Origin: CAYWPG01 sp964460035
GTDB lineage: Bacteria; Pseudomonadota; Gammaproteobacteria; Nitrococcales; AK92
Direction: 5' to 3'
DNA length: 64,000 bases
NCBI GenBank assembly: GCA_964460035.1
Contig: CAYWPG010000003.1
Location: forward strand, 98,919 to 162,918
Under the pieces are notes generated by a model. It had not been told where the DNA came from, did not search any database, and was given only the letters and a program-made list of their open reading frames with translations. A program made the translations under genes and the position numbers. Each line of letters begins with the position of its first letter. Position 1 is the first letter of the stretch. Shown here piece after piece: positions 51,997 through 60,461 of the stretch.

Positions 51997-52737
51997 TCAG
52001 CCCTGCCGTAGCAGGCGCGCGCTCGCCTCGTCGTTTTCCTTCGCCGCCGCCATTAATTTGACGTACGTCTCGAACTGACGCGCGTTGTCGATCATTTTGA
52101 CCAGGGCATCCACAGGGTTGACGTTGCTGCCTTCCAACGTGCCGCTGGCAATCGTCACTGCAGCATCCGCCGGCGCCGTGCCGCCATCGCGCAAACGAAA
52201 CAGTCCGTCGCTGCCTTTCTCCAGCTGTTCATGGGGTGGACGCACCAGCTTGATCCGATCGATCACAGCGATCGTGTTGGGATCTTGGCCCAGCGGGATG
52301 ATGCTCACTGTGCCGTCGGTGCCGATTTCCAGCTTCTGCGCCGGCGGAATTGCGATCGGCCCGGCATTGCCCATGACCAGCTGCCCACTGCCAGTCTCCA
52401 GCAGCCCCGCGGCATTGATGTGCAGATCGCCCCGACGTGTGTAAGCCTCGGTGCCGTCCGCTGCCTGTACCGCGATCCAACCATCGCCCTGAATGGCGAT
52501 ATCCAGATCTCGCCCGGTGGTCATCATCGTGCCGCCGGAGAAATCGGTGCCCACATCCACCTCTTGCGAGTACACGCGGCTCGGATGCCCGGGCCCGTAC
52601 ACCGGTGCGCTCAGGAACGAATCCAGATCGGCGCGAAAACCTGGCGTGTTGGCGTTGGCCAAGTTGTGGTTGTTGTGCTGCTGTGCCTGCAGGGTGTGCT
52701 TCGCACCCGTCATGGCCAAGTAGAGCAAGCGATCCAT
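51997..52737 (-). CDS. flgF: Proximal rod protein FlgF
   Basis: 246 residues. N-terminal MDRLLYLAMTGAKHTLQAQQ and NLANANTPGFRADL; C-terminal EGSNVNPVDALVKMIDNARQ. The short FlgF/FlgG-type rod architecture is clear. It follows flgE by 84 bases that contain GC-rich repeats but no recognisable promoter. Confidence 0.96.
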   Translation of the reverse strand: MDRLLYLAMTGAKHTLQAQQHNNHNLANANTPGFRADLDSFLSAPVYGPGHPSRVYSQEVDVGTDFSGGTMMTTGRDLDIAIQGDGWIAVQAADGTEAYTRRGDLHINAAGLLETGSGQLVMGNAGPIAIPPAQKLEIGTDGTVSIIPLGQDPNTIAVIDRIKLVRPPHEQLEKGSDGLFRLRDGGTAPADAAVTIASGTLEGSNVNPVDALVKMIDNARQFETYVKLMAAAKENDEASARLLRQG

Positions 52738-52821
52738 GAGCTATCTCCCGAGCAGTGAGGTACCGCACGTCCGCCTATGCGGCGGCGCTCTTAGACGCCG
52801 CCGCCAGGCGGAGCGCGTCCA

Positions 52822-54069
52822 TTAGCGGCGGATGTTCATCAGCTCCTGAGTGATCTGATCCTGCGTGCTGATCATCTTCGCGTTCGCCTGGTAGCTGCGT
52901 TGCGCGACGATCATCCGCACCAGCTGCTCACTGACGTTCACGTTGGACTGCTCCAACGCGCCAGCCTGCACCTTGCCGAACTGCCCGGTTTCAGGCGCAC
53001 CGATGATCGGCTCACCCGAGTTGTAGGACTCCTTCCAGGCGTTATCGCCCACAGCGGTGAGATTTTGCTGCGCGGCGAAACGCACCAGCGCAATCTGGCC
53101 GAGCACTTTGGTCTGGCCGTTGGTATAGCGTGCGAAAAGCACGCCATTGGGCTCGATGTTCAAGCTGGAGAACTGGCCGGCAGCGTAGCCATCCTGTGCC
53201 AATTCGTTGACGGCCGAGGAAGCCCCGAACTGCGTCAGCCCGCCCAAATCCAGCGCGATGTTCAAATCGTCGGTGCCCGCCAGCGGGTTAGTACCGGCCG
53301 CCGCGTAAGTGAAGTTCACCGGAGCCGGTGCGGCGCCGTTCACCGCCACCAGCACGCCGCTGTTGTTGAACTCCACCGTAAACGGGCCGGCAACGGTCGG
53401 ATGGCCGTCCAGGTTGGTGTACACATCCCAGGTGTTTTCTGCCGGCGCTTCGTGCTTGACGAAGTAAATGGTGTGCATATGCGCACGGCCCTGGGAGTCG
53501 TAGACCGTACCCGTGCTGGAGAACGAATATGTATCCGGATTGGTGTGGTCGAACCCTGCAGGGTCCAGGCCTTCCTCGAACGCATAGAGGTTGGCGTTGA
53601 TCCGGATGCTTTCGGTGGCCTTGGGCGCGCCCGCCGTGGTGTCGATGCGCAGCGGCCCGAGGGCGGTGGTCAGGTTGCCATTAGGCGTGGTCTGGAAACC
53701 GGTAAGACGATGACCGGTGGGGTTGACGATGAAGCCGTCTTTGTCGATCTGGAAGTTGCCCGCGCGCGTATAGCTCAGAGCGCCGTTGTACTCCATGCGG
53801 AAAAAGCCTTCGCCCGCAACGCCCAGGTCGAGCACGTTGCCCGTGTACTCGAACTGACCTTGGGTGAACTGCTTGGCGACGTTAGTCAGCTTAACGCCCT
53901 GACCGATCGCGTTGTGCGCCACGCCCAAGTGGCTGGTGGCGAAAATATCGGCAAACTCCGCTCGCGAGAACTTAAAGCCGATGGTCTGACTGTTGGCAAT
54001 GTTGTTGCCGGTTACATTCAGATCGGCCGATGCGGCGTTCAGGCCGCTCAAAGCGCTTCCAAAGCTCAT
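52822..54069 (-). CDS. flgE: Hook protein FlgE
   Basis: 415 residues. N-terminal SFGSALSGLNAASADLNVTG with NNIANSQTIGFKFSRAEF, C-terminal ALEQSNVNVSEQLVRMIVAQ. Typical FlgE size for gammaproteobacteria. It follows flgD by 16 bases. Confidence 0.97.
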   Translation of the reverse strand: MSFGSALSGLNAASADLNVTGNNIANSQTIGFKFSRAEFADIFATSHLGVAHNAIGQGVKLTNVAKQFTQGQFEYTGNVLDLGVAGEGFFRMEYNGALSYTRAGNFQIDKDGFIVNPTGHRLTGFQTTPNGNLTTALGPLRIDTTAGAPKATESIRINANLYAFEEGLDPAGFDHTNPDTYSFSSTGTVYDSQGRAHMHTIYFVKHEAPAENTWDVYTNLDGHPTVAGPFTVEFNNSGVLVAVNGAAPAPVNFTYAAAGTNPLAGTDDLNIALDLGGLTQFGASSAVNELAQDGYAAGQFSSLNIEPNGVLFARYTNGQTKVLGQIALVRFAAQQNLTAVGDNAWKESYNSGEPIIGAPETGQFGKVQAGALEQSNVNVSEQLVRMIVAQRSYQANAKMISTQDQITQELMNIRR

Positions 54070-54085
54070 AGTTGTACCCCCCTAA

Positions 54086-54745
54086 CTACCTGATGTTCCG
54101 AACAGCGGCCAAGCTGAGCTCGCCGAGCCCCTCAAAGTTCAGAAACGGAGGCTCCCCACCCTTGCCCAAGGTAACGCTCTGCACTTTTGCGAAGGCGTAG
54201 GTAGGAAGCGAATACATCTCGCCGAGAATCTCCGTCTGCGCGGACACGTAGTACCGCCCAGGCGGCAGCTCCCGGCCATTCTGGTCGATGCCATCCCAAC
54301 GGAACTCGCGTTCGCCGGCCTCTTGTTCGCCAAGCTCCTGCTGATAGACGAGCTCGCCTGCCGATGAGTAAACCCGGATCGTCAGATTGTTGATGTTCTC
54401 GGGCACGCCGATGATGGTTGTCATCTCGCCGTCGGCCGGCAGGTAGCCCATCGTCGACTCTACTTTGACCTCACGTCCCACCAGGCTCGCGGCATACAAT
54501 GCCTGGCTGTTCGCCATGTCCTGCTGGAAACGCGAGAACGAAGCCTGCAACTGGTTAATGCCGGTGGCGGTGGTAAAGGTGGCGATTTGCGTCAAAAATT
54601 CGCCATTGTCCATCGGGTTGAACGGATCCTGGTTCTGCAGCTGAGCGATCATCAGCTTCAGGAAATCCTCTTGCCCGACATCGTTATTGGCCTTCTTGGT
54701 GCTTTCGGTCGAAATCCCGAGCCCTGCAAGCGCATCGAGGTTCAT
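54086..54745 (-). CDS. flgD: Hook-cap protein FlgD
   Basis: 219 residues. N-terminal VGQEDFLKLMIAQLQNQDPF with NPMDNGEFLTQIATF; central FLG-Ig-like domain with VRVYSS-type strands and REFRWDGIDQNGRELPPG. FlgD scaffolds hook assembly. It lies between flgC and flgE. Confidence 0.96.
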   Translation of the reverse strand: MNLDALAGLGISTESTKKANNDVGQEDFLKLMIAQLQNQDPFNPMDNGEFLTQIATFTTATGINQLQASFSRFQQDMANSQALYAASLVGREVKVESTMGYLPADGEMTTIIGVPENINNLTIRVYSSAGELVYQQELGEQEAGEREFRWDGIDQNGRELPPGRYYVSAQTEILGEMYSLPTYAFAKVQSVTLGKGGEPPFLNFEGLGELSLAAVRNIR

Positions 54746-54760
54746 AACGGCCGCTCCTGT

Positions 54761-55177
54761 TTACTGGCCAAGCCGCAGGGTCTGCAGCAGCAAGTCCCGA
54801 GAGGTGCTCAGAACTTCTACGTTGTTCTGATAGCTGCGCGAGGCCGACATCATGTTCACCATCTCCTCGACCGTGTTAACGTTGGAGCGGTAGACGTAGC
54901 CTTGGGCATCGGCCATGGGGTGCTCGGGCATATACAGCGCCTGGGCCGGCGCATTGCTCTCCACCACGGCACGGACCTCCACCGGCACCGCTTTGTTCGC
55001 CCCGCTGCGGGCCGCACGCAATGCTGCGGCGAAAACGGGCTGGCGAGCCTTGTACGCTTCTTCGGGCGTACCTGCTACGGTCTCGGCGTTCGCCAAATTA
55101 CTGGCGGTCAGGTTCAGCCGCAGCGACTGGGCTGTCATTGCCGAACCGGCAACATCAAAGACGTTGAACAAGGACAT
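54761..55177 (-). CDS. flgC: Proximal rod protein FlgC
   Basis: 138 residues. N-terminal FNVFDVAGSAMTAQSLRLNL and SNLANAETVAGT; C-terminal VYRSNVNTVEEMVNMMSASR with YQNNVEVLSTSRDL. It follows flgB by 6 bases. Confidence 0.97.
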   Translation of the reverse strand: MSLFNVFDVAGSAMTAQSLRLNLTASNLANAETVAGTPEEAYKARQPVFAAALRAARSGANKAVPVEVRAVVESNAPAQALYMPEHPMADAQGYVYRSNVNTVEEMVNMMSASRSYQNNVEVLSTSRDLLLQTLRLGQ

Positions 55178-55183
55178 GAGCGG

Positions 55184-55582
55184 TTATTCCCCCTTGATCG
55201 CGCCCAAAAGCCCCTGGATGCGCTGCCCCAGGAACGTCAACGACGCCTGGTAGTGCACCGCGTTCTCGGCAAACTTTGCCTGTTCGGCGTGAGTTTCCAC
55301 AGTGTTGCCGTCCAAGGACGGGCTAAACGGAACCCGGTACTGCATCTCTGGCGCGCCAGGCACGAATCCCGCCGGCTGCAGATGACGCTCATTGGTTACC
55401 CGCAAAGGGGCCACCTGCTGCCCCTGCGCCTGACGCATCGCGGCCTTGAAGTCGAAATCCCGTGCCTTGTAGTTCGGCGTATCGGCATTCGCCAAGTTCT
55501 CCGCCAGCACCTTGCTGCGCTCACCGCGCAGCCGCAGCGCGGCGGGATGCGGGCCGAAGGCCTTCTCGAAAGAGATACTCAT
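55184..55582 (-). CDS. flgB: Proximal rod protein FlgB
   Basis: 132 residues from ATG 55582 (MSISFEKAFGPHPAALRLRG); the frame extends upstream but is not preferred because the promoter lies there. NLANADTPNYKARDFDFKA is the family signature. First gene of the flgBCDEFGHIJ run, with a sigma-54 element at 55618-55634. Confidence 0.96.
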   Translation of the reverse strand: MSISFEKAFGPHPAALRLRGERSKVLAENLANADTPNYKARDFDFKAAMRQAQGQQVAPLRVTNERHLQPAGFVPGAPEMQYRVPFSPSLDGNTVETHAEQAKFAENAVHYQASLTFLGQRIQGLLGAIKGE

Positions 55583-55617
55583 CACGCACCTCGCAAAAAC
55601 GTGCTCCACCGCAACTT

Positions 55618-55634
55618 AAGCAAGCTACATGCCA
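55618..55634 (-). promoter_or_regulatory. Sigma-54 promoter of the flgB operon
   Basis: On the minus strand TGGCAT, 5 bases, then TTGCTT. The GG and GC are correctly spaced; the inferred start lies about 25 bases ahead of the flgB ATG. Confidence 0.75.
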
Positions 55635-55849
55635 AATCACTTGAACATCGCGCGGTGACTAGTTCTGTAACCAGGGGAAGCCACTTAGCGTTGTGCAGGT
55701 CAGCGCAGTCGGTCAGCCGAACGACAGTTCTTTGGCGGCGCGCTTGGAGTAAAGAGTTGGCGGCAGGAAATCGAGTCCAGCAGCAGATTCTACGTCTAGG
55801 GTCATGGCATCCGAGGCGCATACCCGGCGTGACTTTTCATCAAGGGGAA

Positions 55850-55925
55850 GGCCACCCCGCGAGAGCGCGCCCCGGCCGCGAATCTCTGCACTCCCTACCG
55901 GTACCGAAAGGCCCTTCACGCTCAG
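55850..55925. repeat. REP-like element upstream of flgB
   Basis: Contains CGCGAGAGCGCGCCC, GGCCGCGAATCTCT and a CTCAGGGCGCGCTCCCGC end, related to the REP-like elements near 38883 and 44104. It lies in the cheR-flgB spacer, which holds no gene. Confidence 0.45.
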
Positions 55926-55968
55926 GGCGCGCTCCCGCAGTGGCGGCGGCCCGCATCACCGCCCGCGA

Positions 55969-56802
55969 TCAGCGCTGACGCACGCGATAGATGACGCCTT
56001 GGGGCAAACGCACCATTTCGAAGTCGTCTGCCTGGCGAGCTAGCGACTCTGAGGCGCCGACGATCAGAAATCCCCCGGGATTGAGCACCTGGGCCATGCG
56101 GCTGAGGATATTCTGGCGCGACTGAGCCGAGAAATAGATCAGCACATTCCTGCAGAAGATGACATCGAAGCGCCCAAGCGTGGCAAAGCTGTCAAGCAGA
56201 TTGTGCGTTCGGAAACTCACCCGCCGGCGAATCTCCGGCCGCACCTCCCACGTCTGTCCATCCGGCAATGCCGTAAAGAAGCGATCGCGCCGCTCCGGTG
56301 TCAGCCCGCGGCTGATCGCGGACACACCGTAGCGGCCGCGGCTGGCTTGGTCGACCATTTGCTGCGCAATGTCGGTTCCGAGAATCTCGGCGTCCAGCCG
56401 CCCGCCCTCCTCGTTGTACTCCTGCACAGTCATGCTTATGGAGTACGCTTCCTGACCGGAGGAGCACGCCGCGGACCAGATGCGCGCCTGCCAAATACGG
56501 CGCTGCTGCAGCTCCGGCAGAATATGCTCCTTGAGCAATGTGAAGGGATAGACGTCCCGGAAGAACTGCGTCTCGTTGGTGGTCATCGCTTCGATGACTT
56601 TCGCTCGCAACAAACCACCATCGTACCGCCCCAAGCGATCAAGCAGCATGCCCAGGTCCGCCAGCCCATGCTCCACCATAAGCGGCGTAAGCCGGCTGGC
56701 TACCAGGTACTGTTTGTTATCGCCCAGCACGATCCCACACGACTTCTCCAGGAAGTCGCGAAACACCAGATAGTCTTCCTGTTTGATCGCTGCCGACGCC
56801 AA
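55969..56802 (-). CDS. cheR: Chemoreceptor methyltransferase CheR
   Basis: 277 residues. Helical N-terminal domain (YLVFRDFLEKSCGIVLGDNK), then the SAM-binding domain with IWSAACSSGQEAYSISMTV, and FDVIFCRNVLIYF. The start appears to be TTG at 56802 behind GGGGAAT; this gives the normal lead before the first helix. It lies between cheV and flgB, the arrangement known in pseudomonads. Confidence 0.94.
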   Translation of the reverse strand: MASAAIKQEDYLVFRDFLEKSCGIVLGDNKQYLVASRLTPLMVEHGLADLGMLLDRLGRYDGGLLRAKVIEAMTTNETQFFRDVYPFTLLKEHILPELQQRRIWQARIWSAACSSGQEAYSISMTVQEYNEEGGRLDAEILGTDIAQQMVDQASRGRYGVSAISRGLTPERRDRFFTALPDGQTWEVRPEIRRRVSFRTHNLLDSFATLGRFDVIFCRNVLIYFSAQSRQNILSRMAQVLNPGGFLIVGASESLARQADDFEMVRLPQGVIYRVRQR

Positions 56803-57070
56803 AACCGATTCCCCATAATCTCGTCCCCAGGCTCAGAGCCTGGTGAGCTGCAGCCCCCCCTTGCTTCAGCCGCTCGCGAACACGGTCGCCTCTGCAAGCA
56901 AGAACGACTATCAAAGGCTAAACATTAAAAAGGATACCGCAGGCGATACTGCCTGTCCGCGCGAGCACATGCGTGGCCGCTGCTGCGCGGATCGGCATGA
57001 TGCCAGAGAACAACAGCTTTGCGACATAGCCATTGCGCAGTGGTGGGACACCGGATCGGCGGACCAGCGC

Positions 57071-58000
57071 TCAACGCTGCGTTACCATATCGAGACGGTG
57101 CGTCACTTTCTCCGCCAGCTCACTGGGCTGGAACTTCGCCAAGAAGTCATCGGCACCGACCCGCTGTACCAGATCCTTATTAAATACACCGCTTAGCGAG
57201 GTGTGCAGCAACACATGCAAATGCTTCAACCCCTCCTCGCCACGAATAGCGGTGGTCAGCGTATAGCCGTCCATGCGCGGCATTTCAATGTCCGAAATCA
57301 CCATCAGCAAGCGCTTTAACGGAGACTCCGGATCGGCCTGCCACGCTCGGAGTGTCTCAAAGGCGGCTTCGCCGTCATTGACAATGGTCAACCCTATCCC
57401 CAACCGCTCCAGCGTACGCCGGATCTGGTTTCGCGCCACCAGCGAGTCGTCAGCCACCAAGACGTGATACTTCGGGGCCTCGGCGTGACTGTCAACGTCA
57501 TCGGCCAGATCGAGCCTGATGCCGGCAGCGCGATTGACCTCGTCGAGCACCTTCTCTACGTCGACGATCTGCACCATCTGGCCATCGACCTTCGCCACCG
57601 CAGTGAGGTAAGTGCCGGTGGCGCCTCGCGGCGGAGGCATCACGTCCTGCCAGTTCAGGTTGACGATCCGATCGACCCCGGCCACCAAGAAGCCCTGCAC
57701 GGAGCGGTTATATTCGGTAATGATGACCGACGTGCCTTCGGTACTGGCCAGCGGGCGCCCGGTGGTAGCCAGGCTCAGATCCAGCACCGAAATAGGCTTG
57801 CCCCGTATATGCGCAACCCCGCGCACTACTGCATGCGACTTCGGCACACGCGTCAGCGGCGGCGTCACAACCACCTCACGCACTTTGAACACGTTGATGC
57901 CGAACCGTTGACTACCGTTAAGCCTGAACAGGAGCAACTCCATGCGGTTGCTGCCCGCTAGGTTGGTACGCTGATCAACGGAGTGCATGATGCCTGACAT
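57071..58000 (-). CDS. cheV: Chemotaxis coupling/response protein CheV
   Basis: 309 residues from ATG 58000 (MSGIMHSVDQRTNLAGSNRM). An N-terminal CheW domain (LLLFRLNGSQRFGINVFKVR) is joined to a receiver domain with VADDSLVARNQIRR and phospho-acceptor Asp in MVISDIEMPRMDG. AGGA lies upstream of the ATG. A FliA-type element at 58032-58058 lies between this ATG and the upstream TTG, which supports the shorter start. Confidence 0.95.
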   Translation of the reverse strand: MSGIMHSVDQRTNLAGSNRMELLLFRLNGSQRFGINVFKVREVVVTPPLTRVPKSHAVVRGVAHIRGKPISVLDLSLATTGRPLASTEGTSVIITEYNRSVQGFLVAGVDRIVNLNWQDVMPPPRGATGTYLTAVAKVDGQMVQIVDVEKVLDEVNRAAGIRLDLADDVDSHAEAPKYHVLVADDSLVARNQIRRTLERLGIGLTIVNDGEAAFETLRAWQADPESPLKRLLMVISDIEMPRMDGYTLTTAIRGEEGLKHLHVLLHTSLSGVFNKDLVQRVGADDFLAKFQPSELAEKVTHRLDMVTQR

Positions 58001-58031
58001 AGCGTGTAATTCCTCATCCGCCCTGCCAGCA

Positions 58032-58058
58032 TCATCGGCCGACAACGCCAGAACTTTA
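58032..58058 (-). promoter_or_regulatory. FliA (sigma-28) promoter of cheV
   Basis: On the minus strand TAAA, exactly 15 bases, then GCCGATGA (one mismatch to GCCGATAA). The inferred start lies about 20 bases ahead of the cheV ATG. Confidence 0.75.
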
Positions 58059-58102
58059 CCCGCTCGCCGACTCGACAAGTCGCGGCAACGGATTCAGCAT
58101 GA

Positions 58103-58119
58103 TGGCACATGACATGCAT
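58103..58119 (+). promoter_or_regulatory. Sigma-54 promoter candidate of flgA
   Basis: TGGCAC, 5 bases, then ATGCAT; the GG and GC are correctly spaced. It covers the upstream ATG codons at 58109 and 58118, so a transcript from here would begin after them. Confidence 0.6.
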
Positions 58120-58168
58120 GACTCTTAGTACATTTACAGAAAATCGACGAGCTGCTGCCCTACCCGCG

Positions 58169-58897
58169 ATGTGGAGCTACCTGCCAAGTGCCCTGGTTTG
58201 CCGTCGAGCGGTCTACTCTCTCGCTCTACTGACTCTCTACTGGTTGCCTGCCCCGCCGCTGTGGGCCCAGGCACTGCAATCGCTGGAGAGCATTACCGAA
58301 GCAGTGGTCGAGTTCGTCAGACAAGAGCACGAAGGGGACGATATACAAGTAGAGGCGACGCGCCTCGACCCGCGACTCCGGCTCGCCCAGTGCGAGCTGC
58401 CGCTCGTTACGTTCGCACCCCACGCCCAGCAGCGCCCCGGACACATGACGGTAGGCGTACGCTGCGAAGGGCGGCAACCGTGGACGCTTTACGTTCCGGT
58501 TCGAGTCACTCAGCACGTCGAAGTATTGACGCTCGCCACTTCATTGACGCGTGGCGCAGTCCTGCGAGCCTCTGACTTAAGGCCGGTACGACGAGATCTG
58601 ACTACGCTCCCGCACGGCTATTTCACTAAATTAGAGGACGTAGTAGGCATGGAGATCCGCCGCCCGGTGCGCGCCGGCGAAATACTCACTCCGAATGCCA
58701 TTACCCAGCCGCGCATGGTCAATCGCGGCGACGAAGTATTGCTGATCGTCGAAAGCGGCAGCCTCAGCGTCAGCGCCAAAGCAGAAGCATTGCAGGACGG
58801 CGCGCTCGGCGAGAGAATCCAAGTCCGTAACCTGTCTTCCCGGCGTGTGGTCGAAGCCGAAGTCATCGACCGCCACCGCGTGCGTGCATTATTCTGA
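58169..58897 (+). CDS. flgA: P-ring assembly chaperone FlgA
   Basis: 242 residues from ATG 58169. The signal peptide (RRAVYSLALLTLYWLPAP, cleavage near WAQA) is followed by the SAF-type beta domain with LSRGAV-like LTRGAVLRASDLRP, GMEIRRPVRAGEILTPNAI and GERIQVRNLSSRRVVEAEV. A longer frame starts at 58109, but its ATG codons lie within the sigma-54 element. FlgA escorts FlgI to the P ring. Divergent from cheV. Confidence 0.93.
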   Translation: MWSYLPSALVCRRAVYSLALLTLYWLPAPPLWAQALQSLESITEAVVEFVRQEHEGDDIQVEATRLDPRLRLAQCELPLVTFAPHAQQRPGHMTVGVRCEGRQPWTLYVPVRVTQHVEVLTLATSLTRGAVLRASDLRPVRRDLTTLPHGYFTKLEDVVGMEIRRPVRAGEILTPNAITQPRMVNRGDEVLLIVESGSLSVSAKAEALQDGALGERIQVRNLSSRRVVEAEVIDRHRVRALF

Positions 58898-58916
58898 AAA
58901 AACCTGGCGATCGAGC

Positions 58917-58943
58917 TAAAGTTCCGTTTATTGCGGCCGATAC
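58917..58943 (+). promoter_or_regulatory. FliA (sigma-28) promoter of flgMN
   Basis: TAAA, exactly 15 bases, then GCCGATAC. It lies about 80 bases ahead of flgM and 20 bases after the flgA stop. Confidence 0.85.
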
Positions 58944-59024
58944 CGCGATAGAGTAGGAACATGGCTCGCAAACCCAACGATGTCCAAATGGCTAAGGGTT
59001 AGCGAAATCGCTTAGGAGACGATC

Positions 59025-59330
59025 ATGACCAACCCGATCGACAACGGGCCTCGCTTCAACGGTAGCGTCGTTAGTACTACGCGCGCTCAAGGCGTGTCCA
59101 CTGCGGCGCCCGCTCGCAAGGAAGCCGTCGATAGGCTCGACCGCGGCTATGACGCCGGCGTCGAATCCGAGCGTTTGCAACTGATCAAAGAGCGCATCGA
59201 TAGCACGCCCGAAGTAGACGTGGTTCGCGTCGAGGCAATCAAGCAGAGCATCGCCGAGGGCAAATATCCGCTCGATCCGCAGCGAATTGCCGAAAAATTC
59301 GCTCAGCTCGAAGGATTGCTGAATAGCTGA
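59025..59330 (+). CDS. flgM: Anti-sigma-28 factor FlgM
   Basis: 101 residues. The C-terminal half has the FlgM pattern: RIDSTPEVDVVRVEAIKQSI and AEGKYPLDPQRIAEKFAQLE. FlgM holds FliA until the hook is finished and is then exported. Starts behind GGAGACG. The stop overlaps the ATG of flgN by one base. Confidence 0.95.
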   Translation: MTNPIDNGPRFNGSVVSTTRAQGVSTAAPARKEAVDRLDRGYDAGVESERLQLIKERIDSTPEVDVVRVEAIKQSIAEGKYPLDPQRIAEKFAQLEGLLNS

Positions 59331-59815
59331 TGGCAGGTCATCAGGTGGGCGACGCAGTAACCATGCACGCGGTGTTGGAGCAGGCGAATGCCAAGCTTCG
59401 CCATTTGCTCGAGCTACTGATTGAGGAAGCGGAATATCTTGCTAACCGCGATACTCAAGCGCTGGACCCGCTGCTCGCCCGCAAATCGCAGGCTCTAGAA
59501 GAACTGGAAAGCTTGGAGCAACAGCGCCGTGCTCTGATGCTGCAAGCCGGGCTGGACCCGCAAGATGCGGCCGCCATGGAGGTCTACGCCGGAGACGACG
59601 ATCAACTCGCTCAGGCATGGCGCGACCTGACGGCGCAACTAGTCGAACTGAAAGTGCGCAACGAAGCCAATGGCAAGATCGTGCACCGCACTATTGCTCA
59701 GGTCGAACGCGACCTGAACATTCTCAGCGGCTACGGCTCCGAGGGCGGCGGCGACACGTACGACCCGCAAGGCCGCAACAAAAGCCCACGCGGGCGCAAG
59801 ATCTCCAGCGCTTGA
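59330..59815 (+). CDS. flgN: Flagellar chaperone FlgN
   Basis: 161 residues, helical: LEQANAKLRHLLELLIEEAE, LARKSQALEELESLEQQRRA and, in the C-terminal part, VHRTIAQVERDLNILSGYGS, as in FlgN chaperones of FlgK and FlgL. Translationally coupled to flgM. The PilZ gene flgZ that follows in pseudomonads is absent here. Confidence 0.93.
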   Translation: MAGHQVGDAVTMHAVLEQANAKLRHLLELLIEEAEYLANRDTQALDPLLARKSQALEELESLEQQRRALMLQAGLDPQDAAAMEVYAGDDDQLAQAWRDLTAQLVELKVRNEANGKIVHRTIAQVERDLNILSGYGSEGGGDTYDPQGRNKSPRGRKISSA

Positions 59816-60304
59816 CCCGCCAACGAAACTCGCAGCGCGCATCTATCCCAGGGCCGAGACCAGGCCCTTGATCACACCAGCTGTAGCCTTCTACCGGCAG
59901 CCGCTACCCACGCGGCGCCGCTCGCCTTGGGCTCAAGCGGCGCGTTAGTTCGACCTGGCCGAAACTTCGCGATTGGGTAGTCGCTCGCACCCGCCGGCGC
60001 GCCGCTCCACTCCCCGGCGCCCCCCCCCGCCCTGTGCACGACAGCCATTCAGCTTGCGAGACGTCAAAGCGGCATGCGCAAGGGAACCTTTGCGCCCGCG
60101 AGAAAACGCTCCACGTGCATGCGCAGAGCCCTCTGAGCGCCTCTTACGGACACCCCGGCGGGCTTTGCACCGCCGCAGGCAACGCGCCGCTCCGACTGCT
60201 TCACAATAGAACCGGGCGCGGTGCAGGGCCTCGCCAGCGGCTCTACATAGCCTTGCTCTGCAAGCCGCTGCCTATCTCGGCTCGAACCAACCAAAAACGC
60301 GCAC
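59816..60304. other. Gene-free spacer between flgN and tRNA-Ala
   Basis: No frame has a recognisable product. A weak 6-bp stem AGGGCC/GGCCCT lies near 59852-59870, a possible end of the flgMN transcript. Confidence 0.5.
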
Positions 60305-60337
60305 AAAAAAAGGGATTGGCAATGCCAATCCCTTTTC
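60305..60337 (-). terminator. Rho-independent terminator of tRNA-Ala
   Basis: A 10-bp perfect stem AGGGATTGGC/GCCAATCCCT with a 3-base loop, followed on the minus strand by a run of T. A-rich on the other side, so it could act in both directions. Confidence 0.9.
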
Positions 60338-60341
60338 GATT

Positions 60342-60417
60342 TGGTGGAGCCAGGCGGGATCGAACCGCCGACCTCCTGCATGCCATGCAGGCGCTCTCCC
60401 AGCTGAGCTATGGCCCC
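60342..60417 (-). tRNA. tRNA-Ala (GGC)
   Basis: 76 bases on the minus strand, beginning GGGGCCATAGCTC. Anticodon arm CCTGC-ATGGCAT-GCAGG with anticodon GGC, T arm GGTTCGATCCC, encoded CCA end at 60342-60344. Confidence 0.96.
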
Positions 60418-60461
60418 AATGTGTTAGGAGATGCGCATTCTAAGGGGCGTCCCCGCAGGAG

